Counted from the stretch's first letter, positions 26,698 through 36,356 are shown. The stretch is 64,000 nucleotides of DNA from CAVVAL01 sp963740215 (GCA_963740215.1 CAVUDJ010000008.1:434001-498000), one strand, 5' to 3'. Notes: a model not told the origin generated them from the sequence alone. Translations and numbers: made by a program.

Positions 26698-26880
26698 TCC
26701 CGTTCGGGACGGCCGCGGGCCGCAGGCGGCCGGTCGGGGCGATCTGTTCGGGCTTCGGGCCGGCCGCGGGCGGCAAGTTCGGGGCGGCCGCGGGCCGCGG
26801 GCGGCCAGTCGGGGCGGCCGGTTCGGGCGGCCGCGGCCGGCAGGCGGCAGGGCTTCAGGCCCCGCCGCCCGCCGGCGATG
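26698..26880. repeat. GC-rich low-complexity spacer
   Basis: Iterated cggccgcgggc and gtcggggcgg words fill the gap up to the next gene's stop. No gene, promoter or clean hairpin is visible. Confidence 0.5.
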
Positions 26881-28296
26881 TCAGGCTGCCACCTTCGGTT
26901 TCGGCGGCGTCTCCGGCGTGACCTGCCCCTCCGACACCGTCCACTCAGCGTGCAGCGGCGGCAGCGGGATGCGGTGCTCGAAGATCGGGATACCGAAGAT
27001 CTTCAACTGGAACAGCAACGCGGACCGCAGGTCGAGGCCGACGAACAGCGCCCAGTCGAGCTTCTGCGTCGGGACGACCTCGGCCTCGACCTCGGCGCGC
27101 AGGTACGGCGCGAACTCCGCGGTCACACCGACCATGCCGTACAGCGCGACGGTCGCCTCTGCACCGATCGTGGCGCGCCCCTCGCCGGAGCCGGCGATGC
27201 GCAGCTGCGTGCCGGTCGTGGTTGCGGGGCTCGCGGTCGGGAGCTGCTTCCAGCCCGTGTCCTTGCGGAACTGCGCCCCGAGCTGCACCTCGCCGACGGT
27301 CTTCTGCTCGGTGTCGATGCTGATCTGGCCGGTCGCGGTGACCTGGTAGAAGTACGTCAGGTCGGCGTCGATGACGATCGGGAACGCCCCGACCATGATC
27401 GTCTGGCTGACGTGCACCTCGGCGAACGGCAGCCGCAGGGGCTTCTTGCCGGTGTCGACGGTGCCGGCGAGCGCCGCGTGCAGCTTCCAGCCGTAGTCGT
27501 AGGCGCCACCGATGCCGATCGTGGCCTTCGTCGGCGCGAGGCCGCCGGCCTGGTCGCGCTGGTACTCGAACAGCACCTGGGGTTGGAAGTGCACCCAGCC
27601 GCGCAGCGTCGGGCCGCCCTGCTTGGTGGCGCGGAACCCGTGCCCAGCGAGGGGAACGTCGAGGTCGAGCTTGAGCAGGCCGCCGATGTTGTGCCGGCCA
27701 TCGCTCGTGGGCAGGGGCGCCGGCTCGATCTTGGCGGTCGGCGGCAGGACGGTGCCCGGCTTCGCCGGCTTGGCGGCCTTCCCGGCCGCTGCCGTGACGT
27801 CGCTGGAGACGCCGTTGACCAGTGACTTGACGGTGATCCCGGACGGGTTGACGGGCGTCGCCGAGTGGATCTTCGCGTCGCCGAGGAGGTCCGGGAGCGT
27901 GGCCGGCGCGACTGCGACGGTGCCCTTGCTGTCGGGGACCGGGTTGGTGACCTTGACCAGGGCGCCCTGCGGCAGCTGCTTGGTCCGGTCGCTGACGATC
28001 ACCTGGCCGGTCTTGATCGGCGCGCCGCGATCCGAGTCGAGGGTGGCGCGGCCGGCCTTCTTGTCGTAGCCGGCGATGCGCACCGCGGGCTTGACCCGCT
28101 TCTTCGGTGCGCCGCCTCCGCCCTCGGCGAGCGTCGCCGGTGCGACGTCCGCCACCGCGACGGTCTTCGGCAGGGACTTGCCGGCAGGCTCCGGCTCACC
28201 GTTGACGAGTAGGACTCCGCCGGCGAAGACCAGCGGTGTGGCCACCACAGCGGCTGCTGTCCACATCAACAGCCGGGGCCACGAGGTTCGCTTCAA
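26881..28296 (-). CDS. Secreted or membrane-anchored protein of unknown function
   Basis: About 471-aa protein with an N-terminal hydrophobic segment (LMWTAAAVVATPLVFAGGVL) and no other spans, so exported. The N-terminal half is Lys/Pro/Ala-rich with VGDK-like turns. The C-terminal half is strand-rich and alternating (WVHFQPQVLFEYQRDQAG; IGIGGAYDYGWKLHAALAG), as in a beta-sandwich or beta-barrel-like fold. TTG at 28296 is chosen because GGAGG lies 6 bases upstream; GTG 28320 is an alternative. I do not recognise the family. Confidence 0.65.
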   Translation of the reverse strand: MKRTSWPRLLMWTAAAVVATPLVFAGGVLLVNGEPEPAGKSLPKTVAVADVAPATLAEGGGGAPKKRVKPAVRIAGYDKKAGRATLDSDRGAPIKTGQVIVSDRTKQLPQGALVKVTNPVPDSKGTVAVAPATLPDLLGDAKIHSATPVNPSGITVKSLVNGVSSDVTAAAGKAAKPAKPGTVLPPTAKIEPAPLPTSDGRHNIGGLLKLDLDVPLAGHGFRATKQGGPTLRGWVHFQPQVLFEYQRDQAGGLAPTKATIGIGGAYDYGWKLHAALAGTVDTGKKPLRLPFAEVHVSQTIMVGAFPIVIDADLTYFYQVTATGQISIDTEQKTVGEVQLGAQFRKDTGWKQLPTASPATTTGTQLRIAGSGEGRATIGAEATVALYGMVGVTAEFAPYLRAEVEAEVVPTQKLDWALFVGLDLRSALLFQLKIFGIPIFEHRIPLPPLHAEWTVSEGQVTPETPPKPKVAA

Positions 28297-28414
28297 TCCA
28301 TTCCTCCGTTGGACCAGCACCCGTCCCCGCCGGATGCGAATCTAATTCACGTTCGGAATGAATACCGCAGTGTGGCCCTAGATGTACAGATTGGACATGT
28401 TACAACTTGACGTA

Positions 28415-29083
28415 TCAGATCAGACCAGCGTCGTGGGCAAGCAGCGCGACCTGCACGCGGTTGTTCAGCTCCAGCTTCGTGAGCACCCGTGAGACGTGCG
28501 CCTTCACCGTGGCCACGCTCATGTAGAGGTCGGCGCTGATCTCGGCGTTCGACTTGCCCTGCCCGATCGCGACGGCCACCTCGCGCTCACGCTCGCTCAG
28601 CCGGTCGAGCAGGAGCCGGGCACGGCGCCGCCCGCTGTCCGGGTCCTGCGTGCCCGCGACCCGCGCGATGAGCCGCCGGGTGACTGCCGGCGACAGGATC
28701 GGGTCACCGGCGGCGACCAGCCGGATCGCGCGCAGGATCTCGGGCGGCGGCGTGTCCTTGAGGAGGAACCCGCCCGCACCCGCTTGCAGCGCCCGCACGA
28801 CGTGCTCGTCGGCGTCGAAGGTGGTCAGCACGATCACCTGCGGCGCATCAGGGCGGGTGCGCAGCTGCTCGGTGGCCGCCAGCCCGTCGACGCGGGGCAT
28901 CCGGATGTCCATCAGGACGACGTCCGGCGCGTGCGCGGCGACCGCGGCCGGCACCTCGCTGCCGTCCGCAGCCTCGCCGACGATCAGGACGTCCTCGGTG
29001 CCCGACAGCATCATCGTGAGCCCGGCCCGGACCAGCGCGTCGTCGTCGACGATGAGCACCCGGATCGGGGACGTCGTTGTCAT
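28415..29083 (-). CDS. NarL/LuxR-type response regulator
   Basis: 222-aa two-component response regulator. Receiver domain with acidic pocket IVDDDALVRAG and phospho-acceptor D59 in VVLMDIRMPRVDG, then conserved T in IVLTTFDADEH and K in FLLKDTPP. C-terminal LuxR HTH: LSEREREVAVAIGQGKSNAE and SVATVKAHVSRVLTKL. Its ATG overlaps the kinase stop by 4 bases, so the pair is coupled. Confidence 0.93.
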   Translation of the reverse strand: MTTTSPIRVLIVDDDALVRAGLTMMLSGTEDVLIVGEAADGSEVPAAVAAHAPDVVLMDIRMPRVDGLAATEQLRTRPDAPQVIVLTTFDADEHVVRALQAGAGGFLLKDTPPPEILRAIRLVAAGDPILSPAVTRRLIARVAGTQDPDSGRRRARLLLDRLSEREREVAVAIGQGKSNAEISADLYMSVATVKAHVSRVLTKLELNNRVQVALLAHDAGLI

Positions 29084-30333
29084 GCGGGCCAGGGTAGCCA
29101 GGCGTGCAGCCGGAACTCGCCGTCCGGGGTGCGGCCGTGCTCGATGCGCCCGCCGGCCAGTGACACCCGCTCGGTGAGCCCGACCAGGCCGGCGCCTGCG
29201 CCGGGAATGTCCGACGTGGCGCCGTCGGGCCAGCAGTTGCGGAGTTCGATGTCGATGCCGTCACCCGCCTCGCCGCCGACCCTGACCACGACCGCGGTAC
29301 CGGGCGCGTGCTTGCGGGCGTTGGTCAGTCCCTCCTGGACGATCCTGTACGCGCCGCGCCCGACGCTCGACGGCACCGAGCCGAGATCCGCGATCCCGTT
29401 GGTCAGCTCGACGCACATGCCCGCCAGGCGGGACTCCTCGACGAGCCCGGGGAGGTCGACGATCGTCGGCTGCGGGCGCGCGGGGGCGATGTCGCCGCCG
29501 GACGCGTCGCCGCGCAGCACGCTGATCACCTCGCGGAGGTCCTGCAAGGCCTGGTGCGCGCTGGCCCGGATCACCCCTGCCGCGGCGGCGATCTCCTCGG
29601 GCGGCGCGTCCGGGCGGAACTCCAGCGCTCCGGCGTGCACGCTGAGCAGCGAGATCCGGTGCGCGAGCACGTCGTGCATCTCCCGTGCGATGCGCTCACG
29701 CTCGTGGTGGCGTGCCTGCTCGACCCGGAGCTGCTGCTCGGACTCGGCCCGCAGGGCACGCTCGCGCAGCGACATGACGAGCTGCCGCCTGGCGCGCACG
29801 ATCATGCCCGCGCCCACCACCACCAGGGTGAGGAGGATCGCGATCGTCGCCTCGACCCAGTAGCCGGCTGCCCCAGGTCCAACGATTGCGAAGTAGGCGG
29901 GGAGGGCGAGGAAGCTCAACCCGGTGGCCATGGCCACGACCGCGAACCGCCGGTGGATGGCGATGGTGAAGAGCAGCGCCGTGGTGGCGCCAGACGACAA
30001 CGTGGAGAACGCCGACACCGGCAGCAGAGCCAGCCAGATCCCGACTGGCCAGCGCCGCCGCCACCACAGCGTGAGGCAGGCGACGGAACCGGCGACGAGG
30101 TCGAGGAACTGCAGAGTCGGCGAGGTCAGCACGTCGTCCTCGACCGCCCCGATGAAGGCGAGCCCACCGAACACGATGGCCAGCAGGAATATGGCGACGT
30201 CGACGAGCCAGTCGCGGGTCGAGCGGCGCACCCTCCCGGCGCCGCCGTCGTCCAGGTCAGGGTCGTAGGCGAGGGCGGCCGGCAGGAGCGTGCGGTACCC
30301 CCGGTCGACGCCTGTGCGCACCGCGGTAATCAC
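29080..30333 (-). CDS. Sensor histidine kinase (HisKA_3 type)
   Basis: 417-aa membrane kinase. Four or more hydrophobic spans lie between residues about 48 and 180. The H-box ERIAREMHDVLAHRISLLSV carries the phospho-His. The ATPase domain has YRIVQEGLTNARKHAPG and GAGLVGLTERVSLAGG. No extracellular sensor domain is evident, so it may sense membrane state. Cognate regulator directly downstream. Confidence 0.92.
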   Translation of the reverse strand: MITAVRTGVDRGYRTLLPAALAYDPDLDDGGAGRVRRSTRDWLVDVAIFLLAIVFGGLAFIGAVEDDVLTSPTLQFLDLVAGSVACLTLWWRRRWPVGIWLALLPVSAFSTLSSGATTALLFTIAIHRRFAVVAMATGLSFLALPAYFAIVGPGAAGYWVEATIAILLTLVVVGAGMIVRARRQLVMSLRERALRAESEQQLRVEQARHHERERIAREMHDVLAHRISLLSVHAGALEFRPDAPPEEIAAAAGVIRASAHQALQDLREVISVLRGDASGGDIAPARPQPTIVDLPGLVEESRLAGMCVELTNGIADLGSVPSSVGRGAYRIVQEGLTNARKHAPGTAVVVRVGGEAGDGIDIELRNCWPDGATSDIPGAGAGLVGLTERVSLAGGRIEHGRTPDGEFRLHAWLPWPA

Positions 30334-30462
30334 GCTGCCAGGCTACGGTCCGTGACCCCGTCGGTGACCCCGACCAAAGTCGACACCGCGCTAGACCTTG
30401 GTCATCCGGACGCGCCCGCCGGACGACGCGCGCCCCCGACCTCCGCCGGAAGGCTGGTCACC

Positions 30463-30726
30463 ATGACGACGCGCCGCTCAGCCCCGGCCACCGACGGCTT
30501 CCCGCTCCTGATCGGAGCGATCCTGCTGTTCCAGGGCGCCGGGCGGCTGGCCGGTGCGGAGCGGCGCTGGTTCGTCGTCGACTACCTCGACTTCCTCCAG
30601 GGCAACGAGACGGTCGGCTACGTCGCGTTCGCGGTCGCCGGCTTGGCGGTGCTGGTCGCGGGCGGCGATCAGCACCGCCGCGACGGGTCTGAGCAGCGTC
30701 AGCACCGGATGTCGACGTCGCCGTAG
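30463..30726 (+). CDS. Small membrane protein
   Basis: 87-aa protein with two hydrophobic spans (FPLLIGAILLFQGAGRLAG; YVAFAVAGLAVLVAGG) and a basic, His/Arg-rich C-terminus. GGAAGG lies 9 bases before the ATG. Divergent from the kinase gene. Function unknown. Confidence 0.6.
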   Translation: MTTRRSAPATDGFPLLIGAILLFQGAGRLAGAERRWFVVDYLDFLQGNETVGYVAFAVAGLAVLVAGGDQHRRDGSEQRQHRMSTSP

Positions 30727-30912
30727 GCGGGGGTGCTCCATGCCGCGGTCATGCGTGCTCCTTTGGTGTCGTGGATCTGTCCACGACCGAGCACACCAGG
30801 GTCTGGCCGTCCGCGGCAGGTGACGAAACGGCTACTGTTTCCTCCCCTTCGGCCGCCGAACCGGTACCCGGCGTGCGGCGTGCCCGGCCGGCCGGGCACG
30901 ATCAGGGGCATC

Positions 30913-33408
30913 ATGACGCTCACCGACCACCTCCCGGCCACCCCCGAGCCCGACGCCCTCTTCGACGCGTTCACCGCGTGGGCCACCGGCACGGGCATCG
31001 AGCTCTACCCTGCGCAGCAGGAAGCGCTGATGGAGATCGTCACGGGGGCGAACGTCATCCTCAGCACGCCGACGGGGTCCGGGAAGAGCCTGGTGGCAGT
31101 CGGCGCGCACTTCACCGCGCTGGCCCAGGGTCGCCGCAGCTTCTACACCGCGCCGATCAAGGCTCTCGTGTCGGAGAAGTTCTTCCAGCTCTGTGCGACG
31201 TTCGGCCCGGCCAACGTCGGCATGATGACCGGCGACTCCAGCGTGAACGCGGGCGCGCCGATCATCTGCTGCACCGCGGAGATCCTGGCCAACATCGCCC
31301 TGCGGGACGGCTTCGACGCCGACGTCGGCCAGGTCGTCATGGACGAGTTCCACTTCTACGCCGAACCCGACCGCGGCTGGGCCTGGCAGGTGCCGCTGCT
31401 GGAGCTGACCGGCGCGCAGTTCGTGCTCATGTCGGCGACGCTCGGCGACGTCACCCGCTTCGAGGAGGACCTGACCCGGCGCACCGGCCGTGACACGGCG
31501 GTCGTGCGTTCGGCGGAGCGTCCGGTGCCGCTGAACTTCACGTACGTGATGACGCCGCTGCACGAGACGATCACCGAGCTGCTGGAGACCAAGCAGGCGC
31601 CGATCTACGTCGTGCACTTCACGCAGGCGTCGGCGCTGGAGCGGGCGCAGTCGCTGATGAGCGTCAACGTCTGCACGCGCGCCGAGAAGGACGCGATCGC
31701 CGCACTGATCGGGAACTTCCGGTTCACGGCGGGGTTCGGCAAGACGCTGTCACGGCTGGTGCGCCACGGTATCGGGGTCCACCACGCCGGCATGCTGCCG
31801 AAGTACCGGCGACTCGTCGAACTGCTCGCGCAGAACGGGCTGCTGAAGGTGATCTGCGGCACCGACACGCTCGGCGTCGGGATCAACGTCCCGATCAGGA
31901 CGGTCGTGTTCACGGCGCTGACCAAGTACGACGGGGTGAGGACGCGGCACCTCAAGGCACGCGAGTTCCACCAGATCGCGGGCCGCGCCGGACGCGCCGG
32001 CTACGACACGGTCGGCGCGGTGGTCGTGCAGGCGCCCGAGCACGTCGTCGAGAACGCGAAGGCGCTGTCGAAGATGGGTGACGACCCGAAGAAGCGGCGC
32101 AAGTGGGTCCGGAAGAAGGCTCCCGAGGGTTTCGTGTCCTGGGGCGAGCCGTCGTTCGAGAAGATCGTCGCCGCCGAACCGGAGCCGCTGACGTCGAGCT
32201 TCCAGGTCAGCCACTCGATGCTGCTCAACGTGATCGGCCGCCCCGGCGACGCGTTCGCCGCCATGCGACGCCTGATCACCGACAATCACGAAGCGCGCCC
32301 GGCCCAGCTCAGGCACGCCCGCCGCGCGATCGCGATGTACCGGGCGTTGGTCGCGGGCGGCGTCGTGGAGCGGCTCGCCGCGCCGGACGAGGAGGGCCGG
32401 TCGGCGCGCATCACGATCGACCTCCAGTTCGACTTCGCTCTCAACCAGCCGCTGTCGCCGTTCGCGCTGGCCGCGATCGAGCTGCTGGACCGGAACTCCC
32501 CCAGCTACGCCCTGGACGTTCTGTCCGTCATCGAGTCCACTCTGGACGATCCACGTCAGGTGCTGTCGGCACAGCAGTTCAAGGCCCGTGGCGAGGCCGT
32601 CGCGCAGATGAAGGCCGACGGTATCGAGTACGACGAGCGCATGGAGCTGCTCGACAGCGTCACCCATCCGAAGCCGCTCGCCGAGCTGCTCGACCACGCG
32701 TACCAGACCTATCGGCGCGGTCACCCGTGGGTCGCCGACCACGAGCTGTCGCCGAAGTCCGTGGCGCGCGACATGTACGAGAAGGCGATGACGTTCGTCG
32801 AGTACGTCGGCTTCTACAACCTGTCGCGCTCCGAAGGGCTGGTGCTGCGGTACCTCGCCGACGCGTACAAGGCCGTCAAGCAGACCGTCCCGGACGAGGC
32901 GAAGACCGAGGAACTCGCCGACCTCGTCGAGTGGCTCGGGGAGCTGGTCCGCCAGGTCGACTCCAGCCTTCTGGACGAGTGGGAGAAACTGCAGAACCCC
33001 GACGCCGTGCCCGAGACGGCGCCGGTGGACGAGCGCCCGCCCGCAGTGACGCGCAACCTGCGGGCGTTCCGGGTACTGGTCCGCAACGCGCTGTTCCGCC
33101 GGGTCGAGCTGGCGGCGCTGCGGCGCTGGTGGGACCTCGGCGAGCTGGATCCTTCCGTCCCGGCGGAGGACTGGGAGGAGGCGTTGGCGCCGTACTTCAC
33201 CGAGCACGGCGAGATCGGCACCGGGCCGGACGCGCGCGGCCCGAAGTTGCTGATGATCGACGAGCAGCCTGGTCGCTGGGTGGTCCGGCAGATCTTCGAC
33301 GACCCGGCCGGCGACCACGACTGGGGCATCACCGCCGAGGTCGACCTGGCGGCGTCCGACGAGGCCGGCACCGCGGTCGTCCGGGTCACCGCGGTGGACC
33401 AGCTTTGA
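30913..33408 (+). CDS. DUF3516-type superfamily 2 (Ski2-like) DEAD/DEAH helicase
   Basis: 831-aa ATP-dependent helicase. Walker A STPTGSGKSLVA (about 52-63), DEFH box in VMDEFHFYAEPDRG, motif III MSATLGD, and motifs V-VI GTDTLGVGINVPIRTVV and FHQIAGRAGRAGYD. The long C-terminal half is the DUF3516 accessory region (for example LSVIESTLDDPRQVLSAQQF). The family is widespread in actinobacteria; RNA processing or repair roles are presumed, not shown here. ATG at 30913. The stop overlaps the adenosine deaminase start (TGATG). Confidence 0.9.
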   Translation: MTLTDHLPATPEPDALFDAFTAWATGTGIELYPAQQEALMEIVTGANVILSTPTGSGKSLVAVGAHFTALAQGRRSFYTAPIKALVSEKFFQLCATFGPANVGMMTGDSSVNAGAPIICCTAEILANIALRDGFDADVGQVVMDEFHFYAEPDRGWAWQVPLLELTGAQFVLMSATLGDVTRFEEDLTRRTGRDTAVVRSAERPVPLNFTYVMTPLHETITELLETKQAPIYVVHFTQASALERAQSLMSVNVCTRAEKDAIAALIGNFRFTAGFGKTLSRLVRHGIGVHHAGMLPKYRRLVELLAQNGLLKVICGTDTLGVGINVPIRTVVFTALTKYDGVRTRHLKAREFHQIAGRAGRAGYDTVGAVVVQAPEHVVENAKALSKMGDDPKKRRKWVRKKAPEGFVSWGEPSFEKIVAAEPEPLTSSFQVSHSMLLNVIGRPGDAFAAMRRLITDNHEARPAQLRHARRAIAMYRALVAGGVVERLAAPDEEGRSARITIDLQFDFALNQPLSPFALAAIELLDRNSPSYALDVLSVIESTLDDPRQVLSAQQFKARGEAVAQMKADGIEYDERMELLDSVTHPKPLAELLDHAYQTYRRGHPWVADHELSPKSVARDMYEKAMTFVEYVGFYNLSRSEGLVLRYLADAYKAVKQTVPDEAKTEELADLVEWLGELVRQVDSSLLDEWEKLQNPDAVPETAPVDERPPAVTRNLRAFRVLVRNALFRRVELAALRRWWDLGELDPSVPAEDWEEALAPYFTEHGEIGTGPDARGPKLLMIDEQPGRWVVRQIFDDPAGDHDWGITAEVDLAASDEAGTAVVRVTAVDQL

Positions 33409-34379
33409 TGCGGGATCTCCGAACCCTGCCGAAGGCACATCTGCACCTCCACCTGACAGGCGCGCTCCGCCCGGGAACGCTCGCCGAGTTCGCCGCACGG
33501 GACGGGCTGACCCTGCCGCCGCCGATGCAGCCAGGCGTCGTGCACGAGTTCACCAGGTTCCAGGCGGTCTACTCCGCCGCTCGGGCCGCGCTGCGTACGG
33601 CCGAGGACATCGCGCGGGTCGTGGTCGAGGCGGCCACCGACGACGCCGCCGACGGCGCCGGCTGGTTGGAGATCCAGGTCGACCCCACGTCGTACGGGGC
33701 GCGGCTCGGCTCGCTCCAGGCCGTCGTCGAGGCGGTGCTCACCGGCGCGGCGGCGGCGCCGATCCCGGTGGGCGTGGTGCTCGCCGCGAGCTGGGCGGCG
33801 CCGGCCGAGCACGCGCAGCGGATCGCGGCCCTCGCGGCGTTCTACGCGGGCCAGGGCGTCGTCGGCTACGGGATCTCCAATGACGAGCGGCGCGGTCAGG
33901 TGGCCGACTTCGTGCCCGCCTGCCGGATCGCCGTCGACGCCGGCCTGCTCGTCACCCCGCACAGCGGCTTCTACCTTGGCCCGACACACGTCCGCGACTG
34001 CGTCGAGCTACTCGGTGCGCGACGGATCGGGCACGGCCTGCGCGCCGCCGAGGACCCGGCGACCGTGGAGCTGCTCGCGTCGGCGCCCGTCGCGCTGGAG
34101 GTGTGCCCCACCTCCTACCCGCCGTTCGGCGGTCCGGCGCTCGACGCGCTGCCGGTGCCCGCACTGCTCGCCGCCGGTGTACCGGTGGCTCTGGGCAGCG
34201 ACGACCCGCTGATGTTCGGCACCAGCCTCGCCGGCCAGTACGGCATCGCCCGCGACGCGCTCAACTGCAGCGACGAGCAACTCGCCGCGCTGGCGCGGCA
34301 CTCGGTGGCGGCCTCCACCGCGCCGCCCGTGGTCGTCGCCGAACTGCGGGCGGGTATCGAGGCATGGCTCGCGGCCTGA
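33408..34379 (+). CDS. Adenosine deaminase family protein
   Basis: 323-aa metal-dependent amidohydrolase. Zinc-binding start PKAHLHLHLTG; later VTPHSGFY with metal His, RIGHGLRAAED with catalytic His, and VALGSDDPLMFGTSLAGQY with the metal Asp. The usual ELHLHLEG Glu/Asp is replaced by AHLHLHLTG, and the SDDP motif is preceded by Gly, so it may act on adenine or a modified nucleoside rather than adenosine. Coupled to the helicase gene. Confidence 0.83.
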   Translation: MRDLRTLPKAHLHLHLTGALRPGTLAEFAARDGLTLPPPMQPGVVHEFTRFQAVYSAARAALRTAEDIARVVVEAATDDAADGAGWLEIQVDPTSYGARLGSLQAVVEAVLTGAAAAPIPVGVVLAASWAAPAEHAQRIAALAAFYAGQGVVGYGISNDERRGQVADFVPACRIAVDAGLLVTPHSGFYLGPTHVRDCVELLGARRIGHGLRAAEDPATVELLASAPVALEVCPTSYPPFGGPALDALPVPALLAAGVPVALGSDDPLMFGTSLAGQYGIARDALNCSDEQLAALARHSVAASTAPPVVVAELRAGIEAWLAA

Positions 34380-34394
34380 CCGCCCCACCTCGCC

Positions 34395-34506
34395 GCGAAC
34401 CACCGACATCGCGAACCACCCATGCCGCGAACCACCGACGCCGCGAACCACCCATGCCGCGAACCACCGACATCGCGAACCACCGACATCGCGAACCGGA
34501 CTTGCG
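34395..34506. repeat. 16-bp minisatellite
   Basis: GCGAACC restarts at 34395, 34411, 34427, 34443, 34459, 34475 and 34491, an exact 16-bp period. Units alternate between accgacatc-type and acccatgcc-type tails. The last unit grades into the 73-bp element's end sequence gcgaaccggacttgcggga. Confidence 0.8.
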
Positions 34507-34522
34507 GGAACCACCGACGCCG

Positions 34523-34595
34523 CGAACCGGACTTGCGGGACAAATCGGGGCAGTCGCGCCCGGTGTAGGCACGGCTTCCCGTAAAGTCCGGTTCG
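34523..34595. repeat. 73-bp dispersed element with 12-bp terminal inverted repeats (copy A)
   Basis: Starts cgaaccggactt and ends aagtccggttcg, a perfect 12-bp inverted repeat, with shared interior words ggggcag and gtaggcacggcttccc. Copy B at 49789-49861 has the same length with changes clustered in loop positions. The 34600-34715 tail holds ggcggtgct..cgccc repeats up to the ABC-F stop. Confidence 0.75.
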
Positions 34596-34718
34596 CTCCG
34601 TGGCGGTGGCTCGCCCAGGAGGTTCGCTCGGGGTGGCGGCTCGCCCAGGAGGTTCCCTCCAGGGCGGTGCTCCGCCCAGGGCGGTGCTTCGCCCGGGGCG
34701 GTGCTCGCCCAAGGGCTG

Positions 34719-36356
34719 CTACAGCTCGCGCACCTTGCCGGCTTCGACGTCGAAGCGGCGGTTCACCGAGACCGCGTCGAGCATGCGCCGGTCGTGCGTG
34801 ACCAGCAGCAACGTGCCGGGGTAGGAGTCGAGCGCCGACTCCAGCTGCTCGATCGCGGGCAGGTCCAGGTGGTTCGTCGGCTCGTCCAGCACGAGCAGGT
34901 TCGTGCCGCTGGCCTGGAGCAGCGCCAGCGCGGCCCGGGTGCGCTCACCGGGCGACAGGGTCGCAGCGGGCCGCAGCACGTGGGCCGCGCGCAGGCCGAA
35001 CTTCGCGAGCAGCGTGCGCAGGTCGGCAGTGGTCAACTCGGGCACCGCCGCCCCGAACGCGTCCAGCAGCGGCTCGCCGCCGAGGAAGTGGCCGCGGGCC
35101 TGGTCGATCTCGCCGACGACGACGCCGGGACCGAGGCTCGCGTGGCCCTCGTCCAGCGCGACCCGCCCGAGGATCGCGGCGAGCAGCGTCGACTTGCCGG
35201 CCCCGTTCGCGCCGGTGATCGCGACCCGGTCCGCCCAGTCGACCTGCAGGTCCACGGGGCCGAGCGTGAAGTCGCCGCGACGCACCACCGCACCGCGCAC
35301 GGACGCGACGATCGCACCGGCTCGGGGCGCCGCCGCCAGCTCCATACGCAGCTCCCACTCCTTGCGCGGCTCCTCGACGACCTCCAGGCGCTCGATCAGG
35401 CGCTCGGTCTGGCGGGCCTTCGCCGCCTGCTTCTCGGTCGACTCGGTACGGAACTTGCGGCCGATCTTGTCGTTGTCGGTGGCCTTGCGGCGCGCGTTCT
35501 TGACGCCCTTCTCCATCCAGGAGCGCTGCATCCGCCCGCGCTGCTCCAGCCCGGCGCGCGTGTCGGCGTACTCCTCGTACGCCTCGCGGGCATGCCGGCG
35601 GGCGACCTCCCGCTCCTCCAGGTAGGCCCCGTACCCGCCGCCGTAGGCACGAACCCGCTGCTGGACGAGGTCCAGCTCGACCACGCGCGTGACGGTGCGG
35701 GCCAGGAACTCGCGGTCGTGGCTGACCACGACGGTGCCCGCCTGCAGGCCGGTGACGAACTTCTCCAGCCGGTCGAGGCCGTCGTGGTCCAGGTCGTTGG
35801 TGGGCTCGTCGAGCAGGAAGACGTCGTACCGGCTGAGCAGCAGCGACGCGACGCCCACCCGGGCGGCCTGCCCGCCGGACAGCGACGTCATCGCGGAGTC
35901 CAGGTCGACGCCGAGGCCCAGGTCGGCCGCGACCTCCTCGGCCCGCTCGTCCAGGTCGGCGCCGCCGAGCGCGAGCCAGCGTTCCAGCGCGTGCGCGTAG
36001 GCGTCGTCGGCGCCGGGCGCGCCGGTGGCGAGCGCCTCGGTGGCGGCGTCCAGGTCACGCTGGGCGCCGCCGACTCCGGTGCGGCGGGCGAGGAAGGCGT
36101 GCACCGTCTCGCCGGTACGGCGGTCCGGCTCCTGCGGCAGGTGACCGACCGTAGCGTTGGGCGGGCTGAGCTGGACAGTCCCGTGCTCGGGCGGAACATG
36201 CCCCGCGAGGATACGGAGCAATGTGGACTTACCCGCTCCATTCACTCCCACCAGGCCCACAACGTCGCCCGGCGCGACGACAAGGTCCAGGTCAGCGAAT
36301 AACGCACGGTCGCCGTGGCCGGCGGCGAGATTCTTGGCGACGAGAGTTGCGCTCAT
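34719..36356 (-). CDS. ABC-F family ATP-binding protein
   Basis: 545-aa protein with two ABC domains and no membrane spans. First domain: Walker A GLVGVNGAGKST, signature SLSGGQAARVGVASLLL, Walker B FLLDEPTNDLD. Second: ITGANGAGKST, LSPGERTRAALALLQ and LVLDEPTNHLD. A charged helical linker of about 80 residues (WMEKGVKNARRKATDNDKIG) separates them, the P-site tRNA-interaction position in ABC-F proteins. Such proteins protect or rescue ribosomes, including from antibiotics. Divergent from the thiolase gene. Confidence 0.92.
   Translation of the reverse strand: MSATLVAKNLAAGHGDRALFADLDLVVAPGDVVGLVGVNGAGKSTLLRILAGHVPPEHGTVQLSPPNATVGHLPQEPDRRTGETVHAFLARRTGVGGAQRDLDAATEALATGAPGADDAYAHALERWLALGGADLDERAEEVAADLGLGVDLDSAMTSLSGGQAARVGVASLLLSRYDVFLLDEPTNDLDHDGLDRLEKFVTGLQAGTVVVSHDREFLARTVTRVVELDLVQQRVRAYGGGYGAYLEEREVARRHAREAYEEYADTRAGLEQRGRMQRSWMEKGVKNARRKATDNDKIGRKFRTESTEKQAAKARQTERLIERLEVVEEPRKEWELRMELAAAPRAGAIVASVRGAVVRRGDFTLGPVDLQVDWADRVAITGANGAGKSTLLAAILGRVALDEGHASLGPGVVVGEIDQARGHFLGGEPLLDAFGAAVPELTTADLRTLLAKFGLRAAHVLRPAATLSPGERTRAALALLQASGTNLLVLDEPTNHLDLPAIEQLESALDSYPGTLLLVTHDRRMLDAVSVNRRFDVEAGKVREL

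Noticed and set aside
26454..26921. Open frame through the REP element and GC-rich spacer
   Set aside because: Gly/Ala/Arg repeats from low-compl­exity DNA; overlaps the FhuF-like gene and a repeat.
31750..33498. 582-codon antisense open frame across the helicase gene
   Set aside because: Composition is a mirror of the helicase frame with no motifs; the sense frame is a clear helicase.
34395..34506. CRISPR-like array
   Set aside because: 16-bp units are contiguous with no unique spacers, and no cas genes are nearby.
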